Source of the DNA: an uncultured bacterium
Lineage (GTDB): Bacteria; Bacillota; Clostridia; Oscillospirales; Ruminococcaceae
DNA length: 22,294 nt
Reading direction: 5' to 3'
NCBI GenBank assembly: GCA_905214265.1
Contig: CAJMLQ010000041.1
Location: 1-22,294 of the forward strand
In this document: in pieces, positions 21,711-22,294 of the stretch
How the letters are laid out: every line of letters starts with the position of its first letter
How positions within the stretch are numbered: the first letter of the stretch is position 1
Made by a program: the position numbers and the translations under genes
Notes under the pieces: model-generated
What the model was told of the DNA's origin: nothing
Database searches by the model: none
Seen by the model: the letters and a program-made list of their open reading frames with translations, nothing else

Positions 21711-22294
21711 ACGTTTGTCTCCTTCTTATAAAGGTTATCCTCTACGCGCAGCGTGTCGACGATATTGGTGAACCAGCGCAGCTCACCCAAAAACTTCTGC
21801 CGCAGTTCTCCCACATTGACATTATCCTTCCCAAGTTCAAAAAAATCGCGCCCGGTCTTGACTGCAACGTGCATCTTTCCGTTCCGCAGGAAAGACATAT
21901 AGATAGTGGCGCCGCTCTGGTCTGCCATGGAGGTAATGTATTCCATCATGTGCGGTGTAAGGATGTAGTACGCTTCCTCCGGATTATCCGCTCTGACACA
22001 GAAGCGTTTGCTGAACTCCTCGTTATCCATCGTGACGTTGCTTTTCATCTTTCTGCGGTCTTTTTTGGTCCACTCGGAGATGTATACTTCGCCGGCAAGC
22101 TCCTTGCCGAAGTCGCAGATAAGCCACTGCCCTTTCAGGTACGAATCTGTGTGCTGATGCGTGTTTCCGTCTTCGTCGGTGTCCTCTGTCACATTGAGCA
22201 GCTCGATGTCGCCCAATTCAATGTTCAGCCCATTGTAATTTGCCTTAATATGGTCGCTGCCGCTCACCTGGTTATAAGCGAACGGGAACACCAT
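21707..22294 (-). CDS. DUF3137 domain-containing protein, C-terminal part (runs off window)
   Basis: At least 195 residues are in the window. The pattern GSDHIKANYNGLNIELGDIEL, LKGQWLICDFGKELAGEVYI, FSKRFCVRADNPEEAYYILTPHMMEYI and FELGKDNVN matches the C-terminal beta-rich part of DUF3137 proteins, often membrane-linked and found near LemA. The ATG at the very edge (22292-22294) is probably internal, because the family normally begins with membrane helices that are missing here. The 3' end overlaps the small membrane protein gene by 4 nt. Function unknown. Confidence 0.7.
   Translation of the reverse strand: MVFPFAYNQVSGSDHIKANYNGLNIELGDIELLNVTEDTDEDGNTHQHTDSYLKGQWLICDFGKELAGEVYISEWTKKDRRKMKSNVTMDNEEFSKRFCVRADNPEEAYYILTPHMMEYITSMADQSGATIYMSFLRNGKMHVAVKTGRDFFELGKDNVNVGELRQKFLGELRWFTNIVDTLRVEDNLYKKETNV

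Noticed and set aside
1..22294. CRISPR array, toxin-antitoxin or complete phage-defence locus
   Set aside because: No regularly spaced repeats were found. The recombinase and integrase are both truncated, and no cas, restriction or abortive-infection gene is recognisable.

Overview
The window reads as a piece of a moderately high-GC Firmicutes chromosome, probably a gut Clostridia of the Oscillospiraceae type. The evidence is Bacillota-style sigma-A promoters and strong Shine-Dalgarno sites, a perfect CIRCE element in front of groES-groEL, the lon-engB gene pair, a GroEL tail ending in GGMY, and a CD3324-family small protein. The genus cannot be fixed from the sequence alone.

Layout. (a) 1-1779: C-terminal part of a GH42-like clan-A glycoside hydrolase, with a probable 2-nt frameshift in a GA repeat near 53-59. 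(b) 1828-4278, minus strand: a three-gene operon of a degenerate nucleotidyltransferase-like protein, a CD3324-family HTH protein and a URO-D-family protein, behind a good promoter at 4328-4356. (c) 4476-5947, plus strand: a carbon-nitrogen hydrolase followed by a decayed Gfo/Idh/MocA oxidoreductase with an internal deletion. (d) 6025-7852: a visibly AT-richer patch with a GNAT interrupted by an in-frame TGA, a second URO-D paralogue and a dead tyrosine-integrase tail. This patch abuts the 3' end of a tRNA-Lys gene (7925-8000) and looks like the residue of an element integrated there.

(e) 8138-12535, minus strand: housekeeping operon lon-engB-lysA from a near-consensus promoter. (f) 12793-13860, minus strand: ilvE with its own consensus promoter, divergent from groES-groEL (14358-16315) across an AT-rich gap. 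The chaperonin operon carries CIRCE at its start and a strong terminator. (g) 16548-17879, minus strand: a GH10 xylanase-type enzyme without a signal peptide, with hairpins in its 5' leader and 3' flank. (h) 18172-19795, plus strand: a DUF3810 membrane protein with an HExxH motif, then an XRE/zinc-ribbon regulator. (i) 19844-20380, minus strand: a ferritin-like diiron protein. (j) 20506-22294, minus strand: the C-terminal half of a large serine recombinase whose catalytic domain is missing, its broken end fused to a two-gene unit (DUF3137 protein and a small two-helix membrane protein, ATGA overlap).

How the genes fit together. Protein quality control (lon, groES-groEL), ribosome assembly (engB) and amino-acid synthesis (lysA, ilvE) form the stable core. 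Around it are accessory carbohydrate genes (GH42-like, GH10, decayed MocA-type oxidoreductase), two URO-D paralogues of unknown substrate, and remnants of at least two mobile elements. The strongest candidates for something undescribed are the nucleotidyltransferase-like/CD3324/URO-D operon and the pair of URO-D proteins that keep HxCG but lack the usual third cysteine ligand. No complete defence system, CRISPR array or biosynthetic cluster is visible.
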